From Nitrospirota bacterium (lineage in GTDB: Bacteria; Nitrospirota; Thermodesulfovibrionia; Thermodesulfovibrionales; JdFR-88): DNA of 8,266 nucleotides. The notes under the pieces are model-generated. The model did no database searches. It was not told the origin of the DNA and saw only the letters and a list, made by a program, of their open reading frames with translations. The translations under genes and the position numbers were made by a program. Positions 1-5,179 of this stretch are shown one piece after another. The stretch spans positions 1-8,266 of the forward strand of contig JAJYJB010000094.1 of the NCBI GenBank assembly GCA_021789735.1, given 5' to 3'. Within the stretch, counting starts at the first letter, position 1, and each line of letters begins with the position of its first letter.

Positions 1-1185
1 TATACGTCAACCATGCGGGCCTGCGGGCGCCTCCGTTTCTACCAGTCCCGGTGCGTGCCCGAATACGGGGCTGGCGGCGGCGTGGAGAGCGTGCTTGTCA
101 TATCCCGCGACATCACCGCGCACAAGCAGGCCGAGGAGGCGCTGCATCACAGCCTGAACAGGTACAGGTCCTATATAGAACTGACGGGACAGCTTGGATG
201 GAGAACGGATGCGGGCGGTGATATCATGGAAGACCTGCCTTCGTGGAAAGAATACACGGGCCAGACCAGCCGGGAGATGAAAGGATGGGGATGGTTGAAG
301 GCCGTTCATCCGGAGGACGTTGAGGCCACGGCCCTCAAATGGAGAAAGGCGGTATCTGAAAAAAGCCCCTATGAGGCCGAATACCGTCTGCGAAGATGGG
401 ACGGCTCATACCGCGTCTTTATGGCCAGGGGCATTCCGCTTTTCAGGAAGGACGGGAGCATCCGGGAGTGGGTGGGCACCTGCATCGACATTACCGACCG
501 GAAGGCCTCGGAGCAGGCCATCGAGGAATCCCTGAGGGAAAAAGAAATACTGCTTCAGGAGCTTTATCACAGGACAAAGAACAACATGAACGTCATAGCC
601 GGGTTCATGGGCCTGCACATGAACCGCGCGAAGGACCCCGCCGCCAAACAGGTGTTCAAGGACGCGCAAAACAGGATATATTCGATGTCCATGGTCCACG
701 AGATGCTTTACAGGACTCAAGAACTCTCAAGGCTGGACCTGAAAGAGTACCTTTCGAGGCTTTCCCAGTTCATCCTCTCCAGCTACAAGACGAAAGACAT
801 CAGCCTCATGTGCGAGATGGACAAGGTAGAGGTCTCCCTGTACGTCGCCCTGCCTTGCGGCCTGATACTGAACGAGCTTTTGTCAAACTCGGTCAGGCAT
901 GCGTTCCCGGGCAGGGAGGCCGGCGGGATATCGGTCCGGCTGGAAGCAGGGGTAAAAGAGATAAGGCTGTCCTACTCGGACGACGGAGTGGGGATGCGGC
1001 AGGCGGCACAGGCCGGGGACCCGGCGTCTCTGGGGATGAGACTGGTGAACGGACTTGTTAAAAAGCAGCTTTTGGGCGACATGGAAATAATTCCTGGGCA
1101 GGGGACCAATATCGTTATAAACTTTGACCATGCGCGGCTGAACGGGAAAGGGACCTATGAAAAGAAAAAAAGTGCTGATCGTTGA
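1..1185 (+). CDS. PAS-domain sensor histidine kinase, HisKA_2 family (5' partial)
   Basis: This is the C-terminal part of a two-component sensor kinase. The frame is open to the first base, and the first residues (VPEYGAGGGVESVLVISRDIT) look like the end of a PAS/PAC domain, so the ATG at 13 is internal and the gene starts upstream of the window. Order of domains: PAS tail (about nt 1-150), a complete PAS_3-like domain (about nt 160-510, with HPEDVEA and RRWDGSYR and ending WVGTCIDITDRK), HisKA_2 dimerisation domain (ELYHRTKNNMNVI, phospho-acceptor His at nt 568-570), and HATPase with N-box NELLSN (from nt 871), G1 box DDGVG (979-993) and a G2-like stretch SLGMRLV. No membrane segment is visible in this part. 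Family knowledge: such kinases autophosphorylate the His and pass phosphate to a receiver Asp. The response regulator gene overlaps its 3' end by 29 nt, which indicates co-transcription and a cognate pair. The core is very similar to the kinase at 3294. The signal sensed cannot be read from the sequence. Confidence 0.95.
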   Translation, partial: YTSTMRACGRLRFYQSRCVPEYGAGGGVESVLVISRDITAHKQAEEALHHSLNRYRSYIELTGQLGWRTDAGGDIMEDLPSWKEYTGQTSREMKGWGWLKAVHPEDVEATALKWRKAVSEKSPYEAEYRLRRWDGSYRVFMARGIPLFRKDGSIREWVGTCIDITDRKASEQAIEESLREKEILLQELYHRTKNNMNVIAGFMGLHMNRAKDPAAKQVFKDAQNRIYSMSMVHEMLYRTQELSRLDLKEYLSRLSQFILSSYKTKDISLMCEMDKVEVSLYVALPCGLILNELLSNSVRHAFPGREAGGISVRLEAGVKEIRLSYSDDGVGMRQAAQAGDPASLGMRLVNGLVKKQLLGDMEIIPGQGTNIVINFDHARLNGKGTYEKKKSADR

Positions 1186-1525
1186 AGACGAATACGTCGG
1201 GGCTCTCAGCCTTGCCGATCTGCTTGACCTGTGGGGATATGATGTGTGCGAGATCGCAAGCACCGGCGAGGACGCGATCGCCCAGGCGGACGGGGCAAAA
1301 CCTGACATAATTTTGATGGACGTGAACCTGCAGGGGCAGATAGACGGGATCCGCGCAGCAAAAGAGATAACGGGCCGGTCTTTGGTCCCGGTTGTCTTCA
1401 TGACCGGTTATGAGACCGAAAAAATAAGGCAACAGCTGGAGCGCCTGGAGCTCTCCGGGCAGTTCCATATCCTGAGCAAGCCCATAGACCTGGGAAGCCT
1501 CGAAACCATCCTGGCCTCCCTCTGA
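1157..1525 (+). CDS. Single-domain response regulator (receiver only)
   Basis: A 122-residue stand-alone CheY-like receiver. Visible hallmarks are the acidic pocket E10-D11, the phospho-acceptor D55 (in ILMDVNL), the switch Thr T83 (in VVFMTGYE) and the conserved K108-P109 before the last helix. No DNA-binding or enzymatic output domain follows, so it must act through protein contact or a phosphorelay. The ATG at 1157 lies inside the end of the kinase gene in another frame and is preceded by a purine-rich GGGAAAGGGA (1144-1153) that can serve as ribosome binding site, so translational coupling is likely. The FMTGYE stretch resembles the FATGY motif of FATGUY-type receivers, which partner HWE/HisKA_2 kinases in the alphaproteobacterial general stress response; the match is partial (M for A, E for the usual G). 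It is the probable target of the upstream kinase and perhaps also of the orphan kinase at 3294. Confidence 0.95.
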   Translation: MKRKKVLIVEDEYVGALSLADLLDLWGYDVCEIASTGEDAIAQADGAKPDIILMDVNLQGQIDGIRAAKEITGRSLVPVVFMTGYETEKIRQQLERLELSGQFHILSKPIDLGSLETILASL

Positions 1526-1587
1526 CCGGTGCGCCGAATCCTGTTCGCGCGGGCCGCATTTAAAAAAAAACCTTCCCGGCCTTTAAC

Positions 1588-1596
1588 TGGTATATT
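1588..1596 (+). promoter_or_regulatory. Extended -10 promoter of the MFS gene, apparently leaderless
   Basis: The sequence TGG-TATATT at 1588-1596 is an extended -10 element (TGnTATAAT consensus, one mismatch in the hexamer). No good -35 is present, which extended -10 promoters can tolerate. The expected start of transcription, about 7 nt after the hexamer, coincides with the ATG at 1604, and no Shine-Dalgarno sequence precedes that ATG. This points to a leaderless mRNA. It is an inference from motif placement only. Confidence 0.45.
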
Positions 1597-1603
1597 ATCT
1601 GTC

Positions 1604-2824
1604 ATGAGCAGCGTATTTTCCGGCCGGAGCCGTCTGCCCCTGGCCGTCCGCCGCCTGATGATCGCGCGCGCGGCCCGCAGCCTGGGCCAGGGCGCGTTGG
1701 TTGCGGCCTTCACGCTTTACCTGCACGCCATGAGGTGGACCGCCCTGGAGATAGGGGCCACGCTTTCCGGCGCGCTTTTGATAGGGGCCGCGCTTACGCT
1801 GGCGGTGGGCCCGGTGAGCGACCGCAGGGGCCGCAGGCGGTTCCTCCTTGTGTATGAAGCGGTGCAGGCCGGTGCCGCGCTTCTGGCCCTGACCACCGCC
1901 CGGCCTCCGGCGCTGGTAGCGGCGGCAATAGCGGGGGGGTTCGGGCGTGGTGCAAACGGGAGCGCAGGACCGTTTGCACCACTGGAGCAGGCCTGGCTGG
2001 CCAGCGCCGTACCCATCGAGAGGCGGGGCAGCGTGTTCAGCCTGAATGCCGCCATCGGCTTTACCGGCATGGCCCTGGGGGCGCTGATTGCAGGCGGCGT
2101 GCACTTTCTGGTAGGCCCGCTTGGCCCGCTTGCCTATCGCCCGCTCTTTCTTCTTTCCCTGGCCGGCTCGGTGGCCGCCTTCCTGCTTATCGCCAGCCTG
2201 CGGGAGCCGCCTTTCGCACCTACGGCCGGGGGCACGGAAAGGCACATGGAACGGCGAAGGGAAAACCGCATGCTGGCGCGCCTGGTGCTGGCCAACTCCG
2301 TAAACGGGCTTGGCATCGGGATGGTCGCACCGCTCATCGCATACTGGTTCGCGCTCCGCTTTCACCACGGCCCTGGCTCCATCGGCCCGGCGCTGGCCGC
2401 AAGTTTCCTGCTGGGCGGCCTGGGTTCGGTTCTGGTTGCGCGGCTGACGGCCCGGCACGGGTTGATAAGGCCGGTCGTCGTCATGCGCGGAATAGGGCTG
2501 CTCCTTTTTCTGCTGGTGCCGCTTGTGCCGTGGTTTGCCCTCTCGGCGGCGCTGTACGCTCTCCGGACGGGCTCCAACCAGGGGACGGCCGGGGTGCGGC
2601 AGGCGCTGGTTGTGGGGCTTACGCGCGACCGGCGGGGACTTGCCGCCAGCCTTCAGAACGTGTCCATACAGGTGCCGCGCGCCGTGGGCCCGCTGATCTC
2701 CGGCTTCATGCTGCACGCGGGCATGCTGCGGATGCCGTTCTTCATAGCCATCGCCCTGCAGGCCGCTTACCTGGTCCTTTACGAAAGGTTTTTCCGGGGC
2801 TACTCGCTGACGGCGGCGGAATAG
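1604..2824 (+). CDS. MFS transporter (12-TM type)
   Basis: A 406-residue inner-membrane secondary transporter of the major facilitator superfamily. It shows about twelve hydrophobic segments in two halves separated by a charged loop (about residues 200-226, TERHMERRRENR). MFS motif A is clear between TM2 and TM3: GPVSDRRGRRR at residues 69-79 (G-x3-D-R-x-G-R-R). A degenerate counterpart in the second half is VARLTARHGL (about 278-287). Length is normal for the family. The frame also opens at a GTG at 1529, but the extra 25 residues are basic, have no ribosome binding site and would lie upstream of the likely promoter; the ATG at 1604 starts close to TM1. Substrate cannot be told: MFS members carry sugars, drugs, ions or peptides, and no substrate-specific motif is recognisable. 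The gene follows the response regulator by 78 nt and may be partly read through from it. It carries a perfect 13-bp inverted repeat (see 1947-1982) and a run of seven G (1933-1939). Confidence 0.93.
   Translation: MSSVFSGRSRLPLAVRRLMIARAARSLGQGALVAAFTLYLHAMRWTALEIGATLSGALLIGAALTLAVGPVSDRRGRRRFLLVYEAVQAGAALLALTTARPPALVAAAIAGGFGRGANGSAGPFAPLEQAWLASAVPIERRGSVFSLNAAIGFTGMALGALIAGGVHFLVGPLGPLAYRPLFLLSLAGSVAAFLLIASLREPPFAPTAGGTERHMERRRENRMLARLVLANSVNGLGIGMVAPLIAYWFALRFHHGPGSIGPALAASFLLGGLGSVLVARLTARHGLIRPVVVMRGIGLLLFLLVPLVPWFALSAALYALRTGSNQGTAGVRQALVVGLTRDRRGLAASLQNVSIQVPRAVGPLISGFMLHAGMLRMPFFIAIALQAAYLVLYERFFRGYSLTAAE
1947..1982. repeat. Perfect 13-bp inverted repeat inside the MFS gene
   Basis: Arms GTGGTGCAAACGG (1947-1959) and CCGTTTGCACCAC (1970-1982) are exact reverse complements around a 10-nt spacer. 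They cover codons for about residues 115-127 (RGANGSAGPFAPL). Three GCA alanine codons and a TTT fall within this short stretch, although the gene mostly uses GCC/GCG and TTC. In mRNA it would form a stable hairpin; in DNA it has the shape of an operator. Function is unknown. Confidence 0.85.
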
Positions 2825-2930
2825 GCCCGGACTTATGATTAAAATCAGGCAGGGAAGATGTCCTGGTCCGTTTCCGGTTTTTTGTAATCATAATTTTGGT
2901 GACGGTGCAGTTTTTTTGAATCCATGGATA

Positions 2931-2978
2931 AGGAGACGGGGTGAGCATGGCTTGCTCATTTCGCTCCTGGGGTTTTTT
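2931..2978 (+). terminator. Possible intrinsic terminator after the MFS gene
   Basis: An interrupted hairpin: outer arms AGGAG (2931-2935) and CTCCT (2964-2968), inner arms TGAGCA (2942-2947) and TGCTCA (2953-2958) with a 5-nt loop, then GGGG and six T (2973-2978). The internal loop and the GGGG between stem and T-run make it weaker than a classical terminator, and it lies about 110 nt after the stop codon. Confidence 0.35.
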
Positions 2979-3034
2979 GCCGGATGAGATTTTTATTTTG
3001 TCGTTACCCCGCAAAAAAGGTCTCATTCGGCAAA
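2976..3034. repeat. Large imperfect palindrome (14-bp stem)
   Basis: TTTGCCGGATGAGA (2976-2989) pairs with TCTCATTCGGCAAA (3021-3034) over 14 positions with a single G-U pair; the loop is 31 nt and includes a T5/A5 tract pair that could extend the stem. No T-run follows on either strand in the right place, so it does not look like a simple terminator. The T-run of the preceding hairpin is shared with its 5' arm, and TTTTTTGC (2973-2980) can also pair with GCAAAAAA (3011-3018). It could be a REP-like or small MITE-like unit; there is no second copy in this window. Confidence 0.6.
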
Positions 3035-3083
3035 TAAGCCGCCGCCAAAAATGCCCCCTGCCTTTTTTTGATCGACTGCTTTT

Positions 3084-3118
3084 TACAGTTTTTTATGAAA
3101 CTGTACCATTGCTATAAT
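3084..3118 (+). promoter_or_regulatory. Extended -10 promoter overlapped by an 8-bp inverted repeat (operator candidate)
   Basis: TGC-TATAAT at 3110-3118 is a perfect extended -10 element, giving an expected start near 3125. Just upstream, TACAGTTT (3084-3091) and AAACTGTA (3098-3105) form a perfect 8-bp inverted repeat with a 6-nt spacer, centred about 31 nt before the expected start and so covering the place of the -35 box, which is otherwise poor (TTTTAT-like). This is the arrangement expected for a dimeric regulator controlling the kinase at 3294; the regulator is unknown. Confidence 0.55.
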
Positions 3119-3124
3119 TTCTTC

Positions 3125-3293
3125 TAAAGTTGCAAATTTAGAACTTGGTCATAGACTTTAACTATAGGTGGATGAAGGAGGCGGCAGCCGGGCGACAGAG
3201 CAAGAGAAAAAACGCAGAGGTCCGTGGCCGGGCGATGTGGACCCCGGCCCTCCGGAGGACACGAAAGGTCATTTTCCTGATCGGGGGAGGATC
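3125..3293 (+). promoter_or_regulatory. Structured 5' leader of the second kinase gene
   Basis: If transcription starts near 3125 the leader is about 170 nt. It contains a strong hairpin, GGCCGGG (3226-3232) with CCCGGCC (3243-3249), a 9-nt direct repeat GCCGGGCGA (3187-3195 and 3227-3235, exactly 40 nt apart) whose first copy could compete for CCCGGC, and a palindrome CCTCCGGAGG (3249-3258) whose CCTCC half is complementary to the GGAGG (3286-3290) in front of the start codon. This may mask the ribosome binding site. No known riboswitch class was recognised. Confidence 0.4.
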
Positions 3294-4979
3294 ATGCTGA
3301 AGATCAATTTCCAAAAAGATGTCCTCGGAATTTTGCTCCTGGCCTTTGCGTCCGTCTTCCTGTTTACCGCCTATAACCTTTTTTTTGTGTTCCCTTCCTA
3401 CGCCCGCCTGCTGGACGAAAGCATGGAAAACGAGACCGCTCGGATCGCCACAAAACTCGAAGATTCGCTGATATGGATGAGCGTGCCCTTCGAGGAGGGC
3501 CGCATTTCGAACGCAGCCAAAAACGAGGCCGCCCTGCTGAAGGGGAATTTCGGGCTGTGGAAGATCCGTCTGTTCTCACCAAAGGGCGTGATAGTTTATG
3601 ATGACACCGATCCCGCCGAGGAAGGGCGGACTTTAAAGGCCGCTTTTTTTAATGATGTAGTGGCCAAAGGCCACACATACGAAACGTTCGTGCCCAAAAA
3701 CGGCCGCACGCCCTTCGGGGATGTCGCCCCTGCCGACCTGGCAGTGGTGTACGTGCCGGTGATGGAAGACGGAAATTTCATTGGGGCCTGCGAAGTCTAC
3801 CGGGATGTTTCAGCCGTAAGAAAAAAAGCCGGTTCGCTTTGGCTCAGGTCTTTTCTGACATTGTCATTCCTGGTGACGGGCCTGCTTGCGGCGGTCGTTG
3901 TTATTTCGGTCAAGGCCAACAGAAACGCCGGGGCCAGGCAGAAGGCCGAAAGCGCCCTCCACCAGAGCGAATATTTCCTGCGCACCGTAATAGACACGGA
4001 ACCCGAATGCGTGAAGCTGATGGACCGCAACAACACGGTGCTCATGATGAACGCGGCCGGGCTGCGCATGGTACAGGCCTCATCCCCCGAAGAGGTCAAA
4101 GGCCAGCCGTTTTCGCGGTTTGTGGACCCGGAGTACCGCGCCGCTTTCGAGGAAATGACGCGGCGTGTTTTTGCCGGCGGCTCCGGGTCGATCGAGTTCA
4201 AAATAACGGGTCTTAAAGGGCGCACCGTCTGGATGGAGACAAATGCCGTCCCGTTCCTGGACGAAAAAGGCGGAATAACCGGGCTGCTCGGAATAACGCG
4301 CGACGTTACGTCCAAAAAACTCCGGACCGAGGCCCTTGAGAGGTCCCTGCGGGAAAAGGAGATACTGCTCCGGGAACTCTACCACAGGACCAAGAACAAT
4401 ATGCAGGTCATCTCCAGCCTGATAAGCCTTCAGTCCGCCTCCGTCGCCGACGACCGCATCCTCCGCATATTCGACGACACTAAAAACAGGATACTTGCGA
4501 TGGCGATGGTGCACGAGAAGCTCTACCAGTCAAAGGATCTCTCCAGCGTCAACATGAACGAATACATGCGGGACCTGGCGCACGTCCTGCTTGAAAGCCA
4601 GACCGGCGGCCAGGTGGCCCTGAAACTGGACACCGGCAACATCACCCTTCCAATAGACACCGCGATACCCTGCGGCCTCATAATAAACGAGCTTATCTCC
4701 AATTCCATCAAGTACGCGTTCAAGGGCGGAAGGAAGGGGGAGATAATGATCTCGATGCACGGGCTGGAAAAAGGGCAGGCAGCGGAAGAGAGCGGCCATG
4801 GAAGGACCATACGGATGGTCTATGCGGATGACGGCCCCGGATTGAAGGACACCGATCTTGAGGACGTCAAAACCCTGGGACTGAAGCTTGTGAAAAACCT
4901 TGTCACGAAACAGCTTGCCGGCAGGATCGAACTGGCCTCCGGAAAGGGCGCCAAGTTCCGCATCACGTTCACCGCTTAA
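3294..4979 (+). CDS. Membrane-bound sensor histidine kinase: Cache-like sensor, PAS, HisKA_2, HATPase
   Basis: A 561-residue sensor kinase. The ATG at 3294 follows GGGGGAGG (3283-3290) and starts 10 residues before TM1; an in-frame GTG at 3168 would add 42 residues of basic, low-complexity sequence. Domains: TM1 (about 11-33); a periplasmic domain (about 34-184) whose pattern FGLWKIRLFSPKGVIVYDD...VVYVPVMED...GACEVYRD is that of a single Cache-like small-ligand sensor; TM2 (about 185-206); PAS (about 222-343, ending GLLGITRDVTS), with no HAMP between TM2 and PAS; HisKA_2 with phospho-acceptor H364 in ELYHRTKNN; HATPase with N-box NELISN (465-470), G1 box DDGPG (512-516) and a G2-like segment TLGLKLV (528-534). 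Every catalytic motif is intact. The core closely resembles the kinase at 1-1185 (shared LREKEILL, ELYHRTKNNM), so they are paralogues. It has no adjacent receiver gene; the regulator at 1157 is an obvious candidate partner. It has its own promoter region upstream. The ligand is unknown. Confidence 0.95.
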   Translation: MLKINFQKDVLGILLLAFASVFLFTAYNLFFVFPSYARLLDESMENETARIATKLEDSLIWMSVPFEEGRISNAAKNEAALLKGNFGLWKIRLFSPKGVIVYDDTDPAEEGRTLKAAFFNDVVAKGHTYETFVPKNGRTPFGDVAPADLAVVYVPVMEDGNFIGACEVYRDVSAVRKKAGSLWLRSFLTLSFLVTGLLAAVVVISVKANRNAGARQKAESALHQSEYFLRTVIDTEPECVKLMDRNNTVLMMNAAGLRMVQASSPEEVKGQPFSRFVDPEYRAAFEEMTRRVFAGGSGSIEFKITGLKGRTVWMETNAVPFLDEKGGITGLLGITRDVTSKKLRTEALERSLREKEILLRELYHRTKNNMQVISSLISLQSASVADDRILRIFDDTKNRILAMAMVHEKLYQSKDLSSVNMNEYMRDLAHVLLESQTGGQVALKLDTGNITLPIDTAIPCGLIINELISNSIKYAFKGGRKGEIMISMHGLEKGQAAEESGHGRTIRMVYADDGPGLKDTDLEDVKTLGLKLVKNLVTKQLAGRIELASGKGAKFRITFTA

Positions 4980-4989
4980 GGCCACAAAT

Positions 4990-5021
4990 TTTGACGTTTC
5001 CGGGCACTTTCTTTGACGTTT
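4990..5021. repeat. Two 10-bp direct repeats, 22-bp period (activator-site candidate)
   Basis: TTTGACGTTT occurs at 4990-4999 and 5012-5021, identical and 22 bp apart (about two helical turns), in the gap between the kinase stop codon and the sigma-54-like promoter. A looser copy, TTGACGGTTT, is at 5129-5138. The two exact copies are centred about 110 and 88 nt before the start predicted from the -24/-12 element, where enhancer-binding activators of sigma-54 normally sit. Same-face tandem sites suggest cooperative binding by a regulator. Confidence 0.5.
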
Positions 5022-5078
5022 TTTGTCATGCGGACCGGACTCGCCTCTGAAACCCGCAGTAAATCCATTGTTTTTTTC

Positions 5079-5094
5079 TGGCACAGATAATGCA
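5079..5094 (+). promoter_or_regulatory. Sigma-54 (RpoN) -24/-12 promoter candidate
   Basis: TGGCACA-GATA-ATGCA at 5079-5094 matches the RpoN consensus TGGCACG-N4-TTGCA with only two differences, and the essential GG (5080-5081) and GC (5092-5093) keep the required 12-bp phase. Expected start of transcription is about 5105. The element contains the ATG at 5090, so that ATG cannot start the downstream protein if the promoter is real. It would drive the L,D-transpeptidase-fold gene, and perhaps the barrel gene after it, and would need an ATP-dependent enhancer-binding activator not encoded in the window. Confidence 0.6.
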
Positions 5095-5179
5095 TTTAAT
5101 ATCCGCGAAACCGGTCGTTGTTGACAGGTTGACGGTTTTTAGGCGAGGCGGACTGTTTTTTGATTTTGTGAGAAGGGGA

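Larger units (their letters stand above)
2825..3293. other. Long intergenic region between MFS transporter and second kinase
   Basis: No convincing gene is seen in these 469 bases, which are markedly more AT-rich and homopolymer-rich than the flanking genes. It holds, in order: a 9-bp inverted repeat (TTATGATTA at 2833-2841, TAATCATAA at 2885-2893), a perfect palindrome ATCCATGGAT (2920-2929), a hairpin followed by six T (2931-2978), a 14-bp hairpin (2976-3034), an inverted repeat over an extended -10 promoter (3084-3118) and a structured leader for the downstream kinase. A 58-codon open frame (GTG 2941 to TAA 3117) with a good Shine-Dalgarno sequence is present but unsupported otherwise; it is discussed as a finding. 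Confidence 0.7.

Noticed and set aside
396..1061. 221-codon + strand frame inside the first kinase gene
   Set aside because: Out of frame with a kinase whose catalytic motifs are all intact; the product is Arg/Gly/Pro-rich with no recognisable domain.
1529..1603. GTG at 1529 as start of the MFS transporter
   Set aside because: No ribosome binding site, a basic extension not typical of the family, and a likely promoter between it and the ATG at 1604.
1595..2716. 373-codon open frame on the - strand opposite the MFS gene
   Set aside because: Its translation is rich in R, Q, H, G and P without domain features, as expected of the antisense of a GC-rich gene; the + strand product has MFS motifs.
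3175..3200. GGCAGCCGGGCGAC stretch that recalls the 3' part of a GEMM cyclic-di-GMP riboswitch
   Set aside because: The conserved 5' half (GCAAAGCC core and its GGGAC/AAACC partners) is not present upstream, so the similarity is only to a short GC-rich segment.
3168..3293. N-terminal extension of the second kinase from GTG 3168
   Set aside because: The 42 added residues are charged low-complexity sequence, and GGGGGAGG lies just before the ATG at 3294, which starts close to TM1.
4805..4820. GACCAT-ACGG-ATGGTC hairpin in the second kinase gene
   Set aside because: Only 6 bp in a 1.7-kb gene, which is expected by chance; no unusual codon use around it.
5121..5126. TTGACA as a sigma-70 -35 box
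   Set aside because: No -10-like hexamer is found 16-18 nt downstream; the sequence there is GC-rich.
5090..5179. ATG at 5090 as start of the L,D-transpeptidase-like protein
   Set aside because: It lies inside the sigma-54-like -12 box, has no ribosome binding site and would put 30 extra residues before an already long signal n-region.
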